A stretch of 14,082 nt of DNA from SMTZ1-83 sp048883405 (GCA_048883405.1 JBHLQS010000070.1:1-14082); one strand, 5' to 3'; positions 1-8,777 are shown, numbered from the stretch's first letter. Program-made: numbers and translations. The notes: generated by a model not told the origin, from the sequence alone.

Positions 1-2240
1 CCATGATGAGTGCTTGCCATCTCGGTCAAGTGATGGAAATGAGTGGCGAACATGGCTCTCGCCTTCATCTGTACTATTCTCTCAGCCACCGCCCATGCAA
101 GCGCCATGCCGTCGTAGGTTGATGTACCTCTGCCAATCTCGTCTAGAATGACCAAGCTCTTCTCAGTCGCATTATTGAGTATGTTGGCGGTTTCAATCAT
201 CTCAACCATGAATGTCGACTGGCGAGCTGTGAGGTCATCAAAGGCTCCAACCCGTGTGAAGATTCTATCTACAAGGCCTATCTCCGCGGACTTTGCAGGC
301 ACGAAAGAGCCCATCTGTGCAAGGAGCACTATCAAGGCGCATTGACGCATGAATGTCGACTTTCCGGCCATGTTTGGCCCAGTGACAATGATGAGTGAGA
401 TGCCTCCATCACCTAGCTCGACGTTGTTTGGAACGAACTCATTGGCACCGAGGATCATCTCGAGTGATGGGTGCCTTCCCTCTACGATCCTGATTCTCGT
501 TCCTTCAGTCAGCTTGGGCCTAGTGTATCTCCTGTTGACTGCTACTTCAGCTAATGATGCCAGCACATCAGCAGTAGCTATGGCTTCGGAATTGGCCCGA
601 AGTCCTTCTATCGCATCTCTCACCTGGTCTCTAAGCTTCTCATAGATCTCAAATTCGAGAGCATTTATCTTGTCCTCTCCTGCAAGGACAGCTGCCTCCT
701 TCTCCTTTAGTTCGGGTGTGATGTATCTCTCTGCATTAGCTAGAGTTTGTTTCCTATCATAATCATCCGGAACAAGGCTTAGATTGGACTTGGAAACCTC
801 GATGTAATATCCAAAGACCTTGTTGTACCCCACCTTCAGAGATTTGATTCCTGTTCTCCTTCTCTCCCTCGCTTGCAATGATGCAATCCACTTCTTGTCA
901 GAAGATATGGTCCCTTTCAGTCCATCAAGTTCTTCGTCAAAGCCCTCTCGAATCATGCCGCCATCACGAACACTCACTGGCGGGTCGTCGACGATTGCAG
1001 CCTTCAGTGTATTTGTGAGTTTCTTGAGAGGGTCAATGGATTTGGCTGATGACTGGAGCAAGTCAGATCTGCATTCCTCCAGTGTCTTACGAATCTTGGG
1101 CAGTTTCTCAAGTGTAATTCTGAGACCAAGAAGGTCTCTCGCACCTGCGGCGCCAAAGACAATCCTACTTGTCATTCTCTCAAGGTCTCCAAGATTCCTC
1201 AGACTCTCTGAGACCGCTTTCCGAGTGAGGGCAGTCCTGGCCAATTCATCGACCGCATCAAGTCTTCTCTCAATTGAAGGGATATCGGTGAGCGGCTGGA
1301 GAATCCATTGCTTGAGTTTCCGCTTTCCCATCGGAGTTATCGTCTTTGATAAGACACTTAGGAGCGTCCCACGTGGAGTTCCGTCCCTGGCATTTCGTAT
1401 AAGCTCCAAGTTTCTCTGCGTTGTATTGTCGACTACCATATGAGATTCAATCGTGTAAGTCTGAACTCCCGTAAGAGTTACAGCATTGGCTTTATGCACT
1501 TCCTGCAGGTAGGCTACTACAGCTCCTACAGCGCCAAGAGCAACCTCCTTATCCCCCAATCCATAACCCTCAATCGTGGTCACGCCAAATTGGTCCTTGA
1601 GCCTCTGCTCTGCATCTCTTGCTGAGAAATCCATATCGTTTCGGAATGTCAACCGCACTCCCAGTTCCTCAAGTGCAGATCCTATTGCCTGATTCTTCGA
1701 CGTGGAATCAGGGAGGAGTATTTCTGAAGGCTTCATTCTCCCGAGCTCATTCAGCGTGCTTTCACTCAGGTAGGTGCCATCAAACTCTGTTGCAACGAAC
1801 TCTCCAGTGGAAACATCAACTGCTGCCATGCCTACTGTTTCTGAGTCCTCAATGATTGCGAGCAAATAGTTGTTGGCTGTGTCCTCTAACATTCCTGTTT
1901 CAAGTACTGTACCAGGAGTCACTACGCGAACGACATCTCTCCTCACAAGGCCCTTAGCCTGGGACGCCTCCTCCACCTGATCGGCAATAGCCACCGTGTG
2001 ACCAGATGCCAGAAGCTTGGCGACGTAGCCATCAACCGCATGATATGGTACGCCGCACATTGGCCATTTCGCCACCCCCTCTCCCCTTGAGGTTAAGACA
2101 ATGTCTAAATCCTTACTTGCCACCTTTGCATCTTCATTGAACATCTCGTAGAAGTCGCCCAGCCTGAAAAGCAGGATACAGTCTGGATGCTGCTTCTTGA
2201 GTTCAAGGTATTGCCTTTGCATAGGTGTGAGCTTCTTCAC
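1..2240 (-). CDS. mutS: DNA mismatch repair protein MutS (3' end outside window)
   Basis: Mismatch recognition ATPase of the bacterial MutS1 type; 746 residues are visible and the C-terminal end lies beyond position 1. Near the N-terminus is the mismatch-binding Phe-x-Glu motif within GDFYEMF (F30, E32). The ATPase domain shows Walker A GPNMAGKST at about residues 621-629, the STFMVEM signature segment, Walker B LVILDEIGRGTS with D700/E701, and a THFHHLTEM segment at the window edge. The start is GTG at 2238-2240: the frame has an upstream stop (TGA) eight codons earlier with no other usable start codon between, and GGGAGG lies just 5' as a strong ribosome site. The product begins M-K-K-L-T-P-M-Q-R-Q-Y, as expected for MutS. 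In archaea such MutS genes are patchy and usually explained by transfer from bacteria. No mutL is visible; it could lie further left. Confidence 0.97.
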   Translation of the reverse strand, partial: MKKLTPMQRQYLELKKQHPDCILLFRLGDFYEMFNEDAKVASKDLDIVLTSRGEGVAKWPMCGVPYHAVDGYVAKLLASGHTVAIADQVEEASQAKGLVRRDVVRVVTPGTVLETGMLEDTANNYLLAIIEDSETVGMAAVDVSTGEFVATEFDGTYLSESTLNELGRMKPSEILLPDSTSKNQAIGSALEELGVRLTFRNDMDFSARDAEQRLKDQFGVTTIEGYGLGDKEVALGAVGAVVAYLQEVHKANAVTLTGVQTYTIESHMVVDNTTQRNLELIRNARDGTPRGTLLSVLSKTITPMGKRKLKQWILQPLTDIPSIERRLDAVDELARTALTRKAVSESLRNLGDLERMTSRIVFGAAGARDLLGLRITLEKLPKIRKTLEECRSDLLQSSAKSIDPLKKLTNTLKAAIVDDPPVSVRDGGMIREGFDEELDGLKGTISSDKKWIASLQARERRRTGIKSLKVGYNKVFGYYIEVSKSNLSLVPDDYDRKQTLANAERYITPELKEKEAAVLAGEDKINALEFEIYEKLRDQVRDAIEGLRANSEAIATADVLASLAEVAVNRRYTRPKLTEGTRIRIVEGRHPSLEMILGANEFVPNNVELGDGGISLIIVTGPNMAGKSTFMRQCALIVLLAQMGSFVPAKSAEIGLVDRIFTRVGAFDDLTARQSTFMVEMIETANILNNATEKSLVILDEIGRGTSTYDGMALAWAVAERIVQMKARAMFATHFHHLTEMASTHH

Positions 2241-2778
2241 GTCGCCTCCCTGCTGCAGACTTCATTCTCAGCTTCTGACTAATAACGCCACCGCTACTGG
2301 GTTTTTTCCTTTGGTTTGATGTCGAGCTGCAATGAAGAATTGCTGGCCCAAGACAACAAGGAATATGACCATGCTGTTGGAGCTATATCGAATCTTCCTG
2401 TATTCCAAGCTCGCCTTCAATGTGATATCCAATCCATTTTTGATGAAAGCCACCAGGTTCGTCATGGGCCTCACATGTCTTTCATCATGCTCATTTTGAG
2501 CTGTCATATCATCGACTAAGTGTAAAGCTATCATCGACGTATGTCACAAGTCGCGATCTGAAGGATTCTCATTAAAGTTCCAATTTTCAAATGAAAGCAT
2601 TAATACTGATTCCAAAAGTTTTGTTAATGAAATAGGTTACTTTACATTTTGTATCCATTCCATTTGAATTACAATTCGTAATAAATCAGACTTCACAATA
2701 GCTTCGACAACGAACAACTTTTTATGTCAGACACGTGCGAAGTTACAATACATCCATGGAGAATGGAGAATCTCAACT
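2241..2778. other. Gene-poor intergenic region between mutS and the cytochrome gene
   Basis: About 540 bases between divergent genes. Two overlapping open frames (2268-2534 minus, 2316-2519 plus) show no family resemblance, no convincing ribosome site and mutually exclusive frames, so neither is called. From about 2560 to 2760 the sequence becomes strongly A+T rich, consistent with a promoter region for the downstream cytochrome gene. A weak TATA-like GTTATTAG (2279-2286, minus strand) could serve mutS. A 12-base palindrome GAATT-AC-AATTC (2666-2677) is present but short. The 2316-2520 half is less A+T rich and might be a decayed gene or an untranslated RNA; nothing in it is recognisable. Confidence 0.5.
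2716..2727 (+). promoter_or_regulatory. Possible archaeal TATA element for the multiheme cytochrome gene
   Basis: A T-rich element (AACTTTTTATGT) sits at the downstream end of an A+T-rich stretch, about 55-60 bases before the cytochrome start at 2779. This would place transcription start near 2745-2750 and give a leader of about 30 bases containing the GGAG at 2765-2768. The match to an archaeal TATA box is loose and no clear BRE is seen. Confidence 0.3.
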
Positions 2779-4269
2779 ATGGTATACTATAAAGAGGTTC
2801 CAGAAATCAACAAGCGGATGGTTGCAGGTTACTACCTCTTCCTATGCTTGATTGGGTTCGCTATTCTCCTAGGACCAACAGGTTCTGGCATACCAATCAC
2901 TTTGATTGGTACGTCAGACAGAGATAAGCATGAGGCGTTGCTCGCAGAGCCTGACTGGGCTACTGATCCAGCTGGCTGCGCTTTAAATCCAAGCTGTCAC
3001 CAGGACAGGTATGGTAATTGGTCGATGTCATACCACGCCCGAGCGGCGGTGTGGAATGGCACCCACGTCCTTATTGGCGGAATAGTAAGTGGGCACACGG
3101 TATATACTGAGGCCGAATGGAATGCATCATCATGTGCAGAATGTCATACAACGGGTTGGGACAACACTACTGGAACTCCCACCTATGACTTTCTAGGTGT
3201 CAACTGTTTTGCATGTCACAATGTGAGTGCAGACGAATGGGTTGCCTACGATGGTGCACCATGCATTACGTGTCACACAGGTGACCCAATGGGTGATCAT
3301 CCATACCAAGCCGGCTTTTGGTCGACATCCGCACATGCTGACTCTCTAGAGGATCTAAGGGCTAGTGGCCATGCGAGTTCAAGCTGCATGCACTGCATGA
3401 CAACCGAGGGTGCGATTTTCCTGACAAACCCGGACGAGCTGGCCTTCGTATCTCCCCATGTAGATACAACATTTGCAAATGTTAGCGGCAACTACAATGC
3501 CATAACTTGTCCTGCATGTCACGCAGTCCATTCAAATTGGACTGAAGCATACGAAACCACTAAAGGTGGTGACGATGTAATTGCACCTGGTTACATCAGG
3601 GCTGCAAATGCGACGGAGCTCTGTGGGCTCTGTCACATTGAGCTTAGGCATCCAATGTACGAGGTCTACAAGGGAGGTCCTCATGACCTAGCTGGCGTTG
3701 AGTGTATCAGCTGCCATGGATACTCTCTCACAAGAGCGAGTGGCAATCCATTTGTAAACCATAGCTTTGCACTCAATCTCACGGTCGCATGCGGCCAGAG
3801 TGATGATTGCCACATGGCTGATGAGGAATGGGCATTTGGTCAGTTGGAGATGATTCAGGACGCCTTTGCGGCGCTCTCAACAGAGTTCTATGCTGACGCT
3901 GATGCCTTGAGAGCCGAGATTCTCGCCTACAATGACACAGCAGGAGCCGATACGGATCTTGTCGATGATCTCATTCTTGAGATTGATAATGCGGAGTACA
4001 CATTTGATCTGCTCGGCTATGACAGGTCACAAGGATTCCATAATCCTACCGGTGTCTTCGAGGAACTAAACGGAGCCTACAGAGATCTACTGGAGGCGAA
4101 GGCGACTTTCTATGAGAATGTTCCCGAAGAAATCACTGTGACTGTCACAAACACTGTCACTAACACCGTCACAGTGGTGGGAGGGGATATGCTTCTCACC
4201 GTTGGCGGCGCAGTTGGTGGTATTGTCATTGGATTGGTTCTAGGAGTTCTCGTCGGACGTCGACGATAG
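2779..4269 (+). CDS. Membrane-anchored multiheme cytochrome c with up to nine heme sites
   Basis: Extracytoplasmic electron-transfer or redox protein, 496 residues. An N-terminal hydrophobic segment (about 14-33) acts as signal or anchor. Heme sites in order: CX5CH C67-H74; CAECH 119-123; CFACH 143-147; CITCH 162-166; CMHCM 203-207 (axial His replaced by Met); CPACH 244-248; CGLCH 282-286; CISCH 309-313; CX5CH C338-H345. So six are canonical, two have a five-residue spacer and one lacks the usual His. A helical region (about 350-465) follows, containing a QGFHNP segment (H421) like the distal-His loop near the C-terminus of NrfA/HAO-type multiheme cytochromes. A Thr/Val stalk (about 452-465) leads to a C-terminal membrane helix (about 471-492) ending RRR. 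About eleven N-glycosylation sequons are present. The ATG at 2779 has a GGAG about 10 bases upstream; M14 is an alternative. Catalytic activity cannot be told from sequence; nearby ccm genes supply its heme attachment. Confidence 0.93.
   Translation: MVYYKEVPEINKRMVAGYYLFLCLIGFAILLGPTGSGIPITLIGTSDRDKHEALLAEPDWATDPAGCALNPSCHQDRYGNWSMSYHARAAVWNGTHVLIGGIVSGHTVYTEAEWNASSCAECHTTGWDNTTGTPTYDFLGVNCFACHNVSADEWVAYDGAPCITCHTGDPMGDHPYQAGFWSTSAHADSLEDLRASGHASSSCMHCMTTEGAIFLTNPDELAFVSPHVDTTFANVSGNYNAITCPACHAVHSNWTEAYETTKGGDDVIAPGYIRAANATELCGLCHIELRHPMYEVYKGGPHDLAGVECISCHGYSLTRASGNPFVNHSFALNLTVACGQSDDCHMADEEWAFGQLEMIQDAFAALSTEFYADADALRAEILAYNDTAGADTDLVDDLILEIDNAEYTFDLLGYDRSQGFHNPTGVFEELNGAYRDLLEAKATFYENVPEEITVTVTNTVTNTVTVVGGDMLLTVGGAVGGIVIGLVLGVLVGRRR
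4134..4176 (+). repeat. Thr/Val stalk repeat with 9-base inverted repeat inside the cytochrome gene
   Basis: The stalk just before the C-terminal membrane helix is coded by a run of ACTGTC/ACTGTG-like units giving alternating T-V and T-N-T-V residues. CACTGTGAC (4134-4142) is an exact reverse complement of GTCACAGTG (4168-4176), so the RNA could form a 9-bp stem with a 25-base loop. This most likely follows from the repeated Thr and Val codons. Confidence 0.6.
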
Positions 4270-4303
4270 AGCGAACAAGGTTGGAATAAGCTCATGGGCG
4301 ACT

Positions 4304-4336
4304 ACGGATGCACATGCATCCGTTCCCCTATTTTTT
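4304..4336 (+). terminator. Hairpin plus T-run after the cytochrome gene
   Basis: ACGGATGCA (4304-4312) is perfectly complementary to TGCATCCGT (4315-4323); allowing a small loop, the stem is 7-8 bp. A C/T-rich stretch follows and ends in TTTTTT (4331-4336). It lies about 35 bases after the cytochrome stop, in the only gap before the next plus-strand gene. It probably limits read-through from the cytochrome into the surface protein-ccmF unit. Archaeal termination depends mostly on the T-run, which is present here. Confidence 0.65.
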
Positions 4337-4443
4337 CACCTATGAGTCCAGCATGCGTGACTAATGCTTGCAGTATGCCTTTCCGATAACTTCAAATGGT
4401 CCTCAACTTGGACCGCCGAACTGTCTTAGGAGATATCTACTCA

Positions 4444-6666
4444 ATGTATCGAAGAATGATAGTTGCTACGATTCTAGTACTAATCATGGCGTCAAGTACA
4501 ATGACTGCAGAACCCTTGGCTATTCATGATGGTTCTGCGACCCTTAGAGAGGATATGCTGTATCCCGCACAGGAAGAAACTCAATTCAATGTCAGCTCCT
4601 ACTATGACTTCGCATTGGCAACATCCGATATCATGATTCAGAATCTCGTAGATGCAGACTATGGAACAGTATTCCACTTGGGTCTACCTGATTGGAGTGC
4701 CACTGCATGGACTGCTCTTGGGGGCTCTATTCCTGTTCAAAGTCTAGTGGATTACTATTGGGCTATTGCATCGATGAGCAGAGTCTACAATATGACTGCT
4801 AACACCACAATATCTGAGATTATATCAAGGGTCGCAAATGCAATGCTTGAACTCTTTCAGGATTCGTCTTACCCCGGCTTCTATGTCTATCGTCCAATCG
4901 GTTCTGCACATGTCGACCCTGTTGCTCTTGATGTAATTGAATCAAAGAGACCCGGAGTTCAAGCTTATGCCTATTATGCGCTTTCAATGGCAGAGGCAGT
5001 TAATTCAAGTCTGGATTTCTCAACCGAAAAGGAATCTGCCATTAGAGCTTTAACGGATATGCTCTATGACGACACTTATGGCGGTTTTTACCTCATGGCG
5101 TATAGAAATGGCACAATAACTGATGAAACCCTTGAAGCATATCCCAATAATGGAAAGCGCCTTGATCATCTTGCTCTAGGTGCTCTTGCGCTCTATGATG
5201 CAGGTGTGGAATACTCAAACTCAACAATGATTTCCATTGCGCAGAGCTCAGTCGACTTCATGATTAGACATATGAAACAGTACAACGAGAGTGTCTACCA
5301 GGGATTTAGGATTGCGACAAATAGATCGGGAGGCGAGCCAAATGTGGGCGCATTCCTCCGGCCTGCTTCTGTTGTTGTAACCGACTTGAATTCGATGGCA
5401 ATTCGAGCGCTTTTAAGAGGTTATCAAGTGACAGGAAATGGGACTCTCCTGAATTGTGCTGAGGAAACTCATGATGCACTCCTAACTTACAACTGGGACC
5501 AGACCTTCGGTGCATGGTACGCAGAAACATTGAATGGTGTTCCTTATGCTCCATCTGACTATTCAGATACGGAGTTATACAAGGCATCAGAGATTCAATT
5601 TCAAATGGTTCGTGCAGAGGAAGAACTGTACGAAGCAACTTCAGATACCTTCTATATACAGCTCATCATCGATACATTGGATATAGTGCTCTCGAATTTC
5701 TGGGACAAGGTCTATGAAGGATTCTATGCAAACGGGGACCGGGAGTTCAATGTCTTTGCTGAAGATTGGCAATATCATTATACTGGAGTCCAAGCATTAG
5801 GAATGCTAGCCTTGGAACGTGTTTGGAGCTACGGCCTTCCTATCGTTTCGTATGTTCGTGTGACTCCAACGAATCCTCGTCCTATAGATGATATTACCTT
5901 CCTAGCCACAGTGCATGATGCTGATGGCGTTGACACAGTCATTGCCAACTGCAGCATATCATATGGCAACAGCACGAATGTGACATTGATTGAGCTAGGC
6001 CCTAGTGCGGATTTCGCAGGAGTATACAATGCTACAATTGATCCCATGAACGATGGCGTGCAAGTCAATTTCGTTATACTGGCTAATGACACTCTTGGTA
6101 AGACTTTCATTGCTGGCTCATATTATTTCACTGTTCGCGAAGATATTTGGGAGCCAGTTGTTCTACTACGAACAATCTATCCATCCGACGAAGTACGAGT
6201 TGGCGATGACGTTATTGTTGAGTGGGGAACCTATGAATTTCCTACCCATTGCTTCCTTACTTCATTCCAGCTATATTGGAAAGTTAACGATGGAGTGTAT
6301 GAGCCAAAGAATTTGACGCTTGTTGGGGCTGATGAGGAATATCTGGTGTGGCAAGCTGAGCTTGGAAGCTTCGCTGAAAATGACGTAGTTTCATATTACT
6401 GCGTTGCTGTAGATGAGTCGGGCAATGTGGGCCAAAGCGCTTTCTACAGATTGACAATTCTCGGACCCCCGATATTTGTAACACCGTGGTCACAATGGCA
6501 GACAGCTGCCGCTATCGGCCTTGTTGTGGCTCCAGGTGTTGGATATGGCATCACAAGAATTCGAAGAGAACGATCTCTTTCCACTCAGAGGGATCTGAAA
6601 AAGGAGGCTCGCAAGAGGTCTACAAAGAAGAAACCTAGGCGAAGACGATCTACAAGGGGAGGCTAA
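4444..6666 (+). CDS. Uncharacterised surface protein: six-repeat alpha/alpha toroid, Ig-like domains, C-terminal membrane anchor
   Basis: No function is assigned. The predicted start at ATG 4444 gives 740 residues opening with a signal-peptide-like segment (MYRRMIVATILVLIMASS); TAGGAG lies 11-15 bases upstream. An in-frame ATG at 4396 would add 16 residues and bury the signal. Residues about 50-450 carry six copies of an aromatic-Gly motif at near-constant spacing: Y73-G (YGTVF), Y143 (YPGFY), Y212 (YGGFY), Y285 (YQGFR), F355 (FGAWY) and Y424 (YEGFY), each 69-73 residues apart. This is the pattern of an (alpha/alpha)6 barrel such as the six-hairpin glycosidase or N-acylglucosamine-2-epimerase-like folds. 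Two beta-rich, Ig/FN3-like regions follow (about 455-565 and 565-670), then a membrane helix (about 687-704) and a very basic tail (705-740). About fifteen N-glycosylation sequons support an outside location. The stop is 18 bases before ccmF, so the two are probably co-transcribed. Glycan binding or hydrolysis is possible but unproven; no catalytic acid pair can be assigned. Confidence 0.85.
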   Translation: MYRRMIVATILVLIMASSTMTAEPLAIHDGSATLREDMLYPAQEETQFNVSSYYDFALATSDIMIQNLVDADYGTVFHLGLPDWSATAWTALGGSIPVQSLVDYYWAIASMSRVYNMTANTTISEIISRVANAMLELFQDSSYPGFYVYRPIGSAHVDPVALDVIESKRPGVQAYAYYALSMAEAVNSSLDFSTEKESAIRALTDMLYDDTYGGFYLMAYRNGTITDETLEAYPNNGKRLDHLALGALALYDAGVEYSNSTMISIAQSSVDFMIRHMKQYNESVYQGFRIATNRSGGEPNVGAFLRPASVVVTDLNSMAIRALLRGYQVTGNGTLLNCAEETHDALLTYNWDQTFGAWYAETLNGVPYAPSDYSDTELYKASEIQFQMVRAEEELYEATSDTFYIQLIIDTLDIVLSNFWDKVYEGFYANGDREFNVFAEDWQYHYTGVQALGMLALERVWSYGLPIVSYVRVTPTNPRPIDDITFLATVHDADGVDTVIANCSISYGNSTNVTLIELGPSADFAGVYNATIDPMNDGVQVNFVILANDTLGKTFIAGSYYFTVREDIWEPVVLLRTIYPSDEVRVGDDVIVEWGTYEFPTHCFLTSFQLYWKVNDGVYEPKNLTLVGADEEYLVWQAELGSFAENDVVSYYCVAVDESGNVGQSAFYRLTILGPPIFVTPWSQWQTAAAIGLVVAPGVGYGITRIRRERSLSTQRDLKKEARKRSTKKKPRRRRSTRGG

Positions 6667-6684
6667 CATAGGAGAGAAAGCATA

Positions 6685-8754
6685 ATGGACATTGGAACGA
6701 TACTACTCATTGTGGCAATGGGTGCAGGCGTTGTTGACATAATCCTCCTGCTCTTGGGCCCTAGGATAAGAAATTATGATACCATCTCTATGATGCTGGT
6801 GTCTGTTGGTGTCCTGTCTGCTATAGGTGCAATGTTCTATATGTTAGCACTCATTTTTGGCAACGAGTTTCAGTACGAGTATGTGTACTTGACAACGGAT
6901 TCATCATCTGTCTGGTGGTTGAAGATATCCTCTTTGTGGGCAGGACAGTCGGGGTCTCTTTTATTCTGGACTGCCATTTCCTTTCTTCTAGTGATGATTT
7001 ACAGGATGTGTCTTCGAGGCTATGAAGACGACACTATTGTGTACAGAGGCGCCATTCTAGTCACATTGCAGACGGTCTTGATTGCAGCTAATGCTATCGC
7101 ATCAGACCCTTTCAGATTAGTTGTTGGAAGCATCCCTACTGAGGGCTTGGGACTCAATCCTCTTCTTAGCACCTTTTGGAATGCAATCCATCCACCTATC
7201 GTATTCATTGCCTACGCAATTGCTGTGATACCCTTCTCAGTGAAATTGGCAGGCTTCACAGTGCGATCTGAGGAGCGAAATGCGGAACCAATACCTGTTC
7301 TGGAGACTCTTACTCACTTCATGACAGTGGCCGCATGGCTCATACTATCTCTAGGAATTGTAATTGGCGCGTTCTGGGCCTATACAGTCCTAGGATGGGG
7401 CGGATATTGGGCATGGGATCCGGTGGAAACCACTTCGCTTGTTCCTTGGTTGCTTCTAACGGCATATTTCCATGCAAAGGCAATTTTCAAGAGAAATGAC
7501 GTCCTGAGAGACTCATTTCTGGTGTTTACTTACATAACTGTGATATATGCCACCTGGGTGACCAGAAGCGGGGTTCTCAACTCAGTACATGGATTCTCAA
7601 TCACTCCGGTTAGCTGGACAATGCTGGCTACCGTTCTATTCAACTTCGTGATAGCTGTGTTGCTCACAATACGAGCTGGATATGTGGACTTGCAGGATGA
7701 TGATGATGACCAGGGCTGGAGTTTCTTCTCGCTATCTAGCCTCAGGGACTTCTCGTTGAAAATCGCTTTGATTGGCATCTTGGTGATTCTAACAACATCT
7801 GTGTCTGGAGTAGTTTTGCCTGCAGCAATCAATCTTGCCGAGGCCATCATCGATCCTGTTGGTTTTGGTGAGGACATGGTTTCAGTGGGATTGGAGTTCT
7901 TCAGAGCTGGATTCTATCTAGGGTCGCTTCTTCTCATTGCTTCAGCTTTCTATTGTATGAGGAGTACAATATTTCGCACCAAGCTGAAATCCATTATAGT
8001 ACTGACTCTTCTTGGTGTAGGTGCAGTATTGGCCATTTTGACTGTTGCTACTGAACAAGCTTTGCCAACCTTCTATTGGCCAGCCAATGCTCTGATTCCC
8101 TTGGCAATGGGAGGAATTGCATATCTTGTCATTGCCTTTGCTCGAACAATGGCTGGGAGAGAAGGCGGTGCATTCACTATGAGGCGCATGGGTCGACTTA
8201 TGCTTCATTTGGGGCTTGTGGTTCTATTACTAGGCGTCTTCCTTAGTGAGAATGTGGTGATTGATCAGCAGAATTCCTTCCTTGAGGGCGACTCAGCCCA
8301 ACTGGGTGCATCAGGTATTGAGCTAGGAGTGGCTGATATAGTCCTAGTCTATTGGAACAATCAATATGATTTTGAAATGCGTGTTCTAGTGCAGATTATT
8401 GACGGGGGATCAGCTTGGCTAGGGTTAATAGTCGTTAAGGGGAATCCATTATGGCAACAGGTATCCCAGGAGGTATTTGTGCAATCCACAGCATTCAGGG
8501 ATGTGTTTGTATCAATCCGCACCTTCAACGACCTTGGTGGTGGCACCTTCACTGTTAATCTTGAGGCACGGGTTCTGCCTTTGGTTTCATTTGTGTGGCT
8601 TGGCGCTTTTCTTATGATGATGGCAATGCTTCCTATGGCAGGTATTGAATTGCGGTCATTTGTGAATGCACTAAAGACAAAGAATCAAGACCTCTATGAC
8701 TCTCAGGATGATGATATCGAAGAGGAATTCCCAATATCCACAGAAAATGAATGA
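6685..8754 (+). CDS. ccmF: Cytochrome c heme lyase subunit CcmF
   Basis: Integral membrane protein of 689 residues, slightly longer than typical bacterial CcmF. In cytochrome c maturation System I it takes heme from CcmE and attaches it to the CXXCH cysteines of apocytochrome on the outer face. The heme-handling WWD motif is at 238-248 (WGGYWAWDPVE). The four histidines characteristic of CcmF have clear counterparts: H169 in NAIHPP, H263 in YFHAK, H302 in NSVHGF and H508 in LMLHLG. Numerous hydrophobic helices span the chain, an extracytoplasmic domain lies at about 520-630, and the C-terminus is an unusual acidic tail (DDDIEEEF). AGGAGAG lies about ten bases before ATG 6685. It follows the toroid surface protein by 18 bases. 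The rest of the ccm set is on the opposite strand further right. Confidence 0.96.
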   Translation: MDIGTILLIVAMGAGVVDIILLLLGPRIRNYDTISMMLVSVGVLSAIGAMFYMLALIFGNEFQYEYVYLTTDSSSVWWLKISSLWAGQSGSLLFWTAISFLLVMIYRMCLRGYEDDTIVYRGAILVTLQTVLIAANAIASDPFRLVVGSIPTEGLGLNPLLSTFWNAIHPPIVFIAYAIAVIPFSVKLAGFTVRSEERNAEPIPVLETLTHFMTVAAWLILSLGIVIGAFWAYTVLGWGGYWAWDPVETTSLVPWLLLTAYFHAKAIFKRNDVLRDSFLVFTYITVIYATWVTRSGVLNSVHGFSITPVSWTMLATVLFNFVIAVLLTIRAGYVDLQDDDDDQGWSFFSLSSLRDFSLKIALIGILVILTTSVSGVVLPAAINLAEAIIDPVGFGEDMVSVGLEFFRAGFYLGSLLLIASAFYCMRSTIFRTKLKSIIVLTLLGVGAVLAILTVATEQALPTFYWPANALIPLAMGGIAYLVIAFARTMAGREGGAFTMRRMGRLMLHLGLVVLLLGVFLSENVVIDQQNSFLEGDSAQLGASGIELGVADIVLVYWNNQYDFEMRVLVQIIDGGSAWLGLIVVKGNPLWQQVSQEVFVQSTAFRDVFVSIRTFNDLGGGTFTVNLEARVLPLVSFVWLGAFLMMMAMLPMAGIELRSFVNALKTKNQDLYDSQDDDIEEEFPISTENE

Positions 8755-8777
8755 TAACGGTCATAATATTGCACTCT

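Noticed and set aside
820..1443. 207-codon plus-strand frame opposite mutS
   Set aside because: Ser/Leu/Arg-rich antisense shadow of conserved MutS core sequence; the minus frame is unmistakably MutS.
2268..2534. 88-codon minus-strand frame and overlapping 67-codon plus-strand frame (2316-2519)
   Set aside because: They contradict each other, have no recognisable domain, no good ribosome site and no gene-like composition; the minus one would also run nearly into mutS.
2440..2562. TGATGA and CTGA elements as a C/D box guide RNA
   Set aside because: Spacing is too large for a C/D RNA, the C box lacks its purine, and no D'/C' pair was found.
2666..2677. Palindrome GAATT-AC-AATTC as an operator
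   Set aside because: Short, in A+T-rich sequence, with no second copy seen nearby; expected by chance.
3403..3417. CMHCM as the result of a sequencing frameshift
   Set aside because: The frame is continuous with conserved-looking cytochrome sequence on both sides, so a substitution, not an indel, would be required.
4396..4443. Upstream ATG for the toroid surface protein
   Set aside because: Would put 16 polar residues before the signal peptide and lacks a ribosome site; ATG 4444 follows TAGGAG. Not fully excluded.
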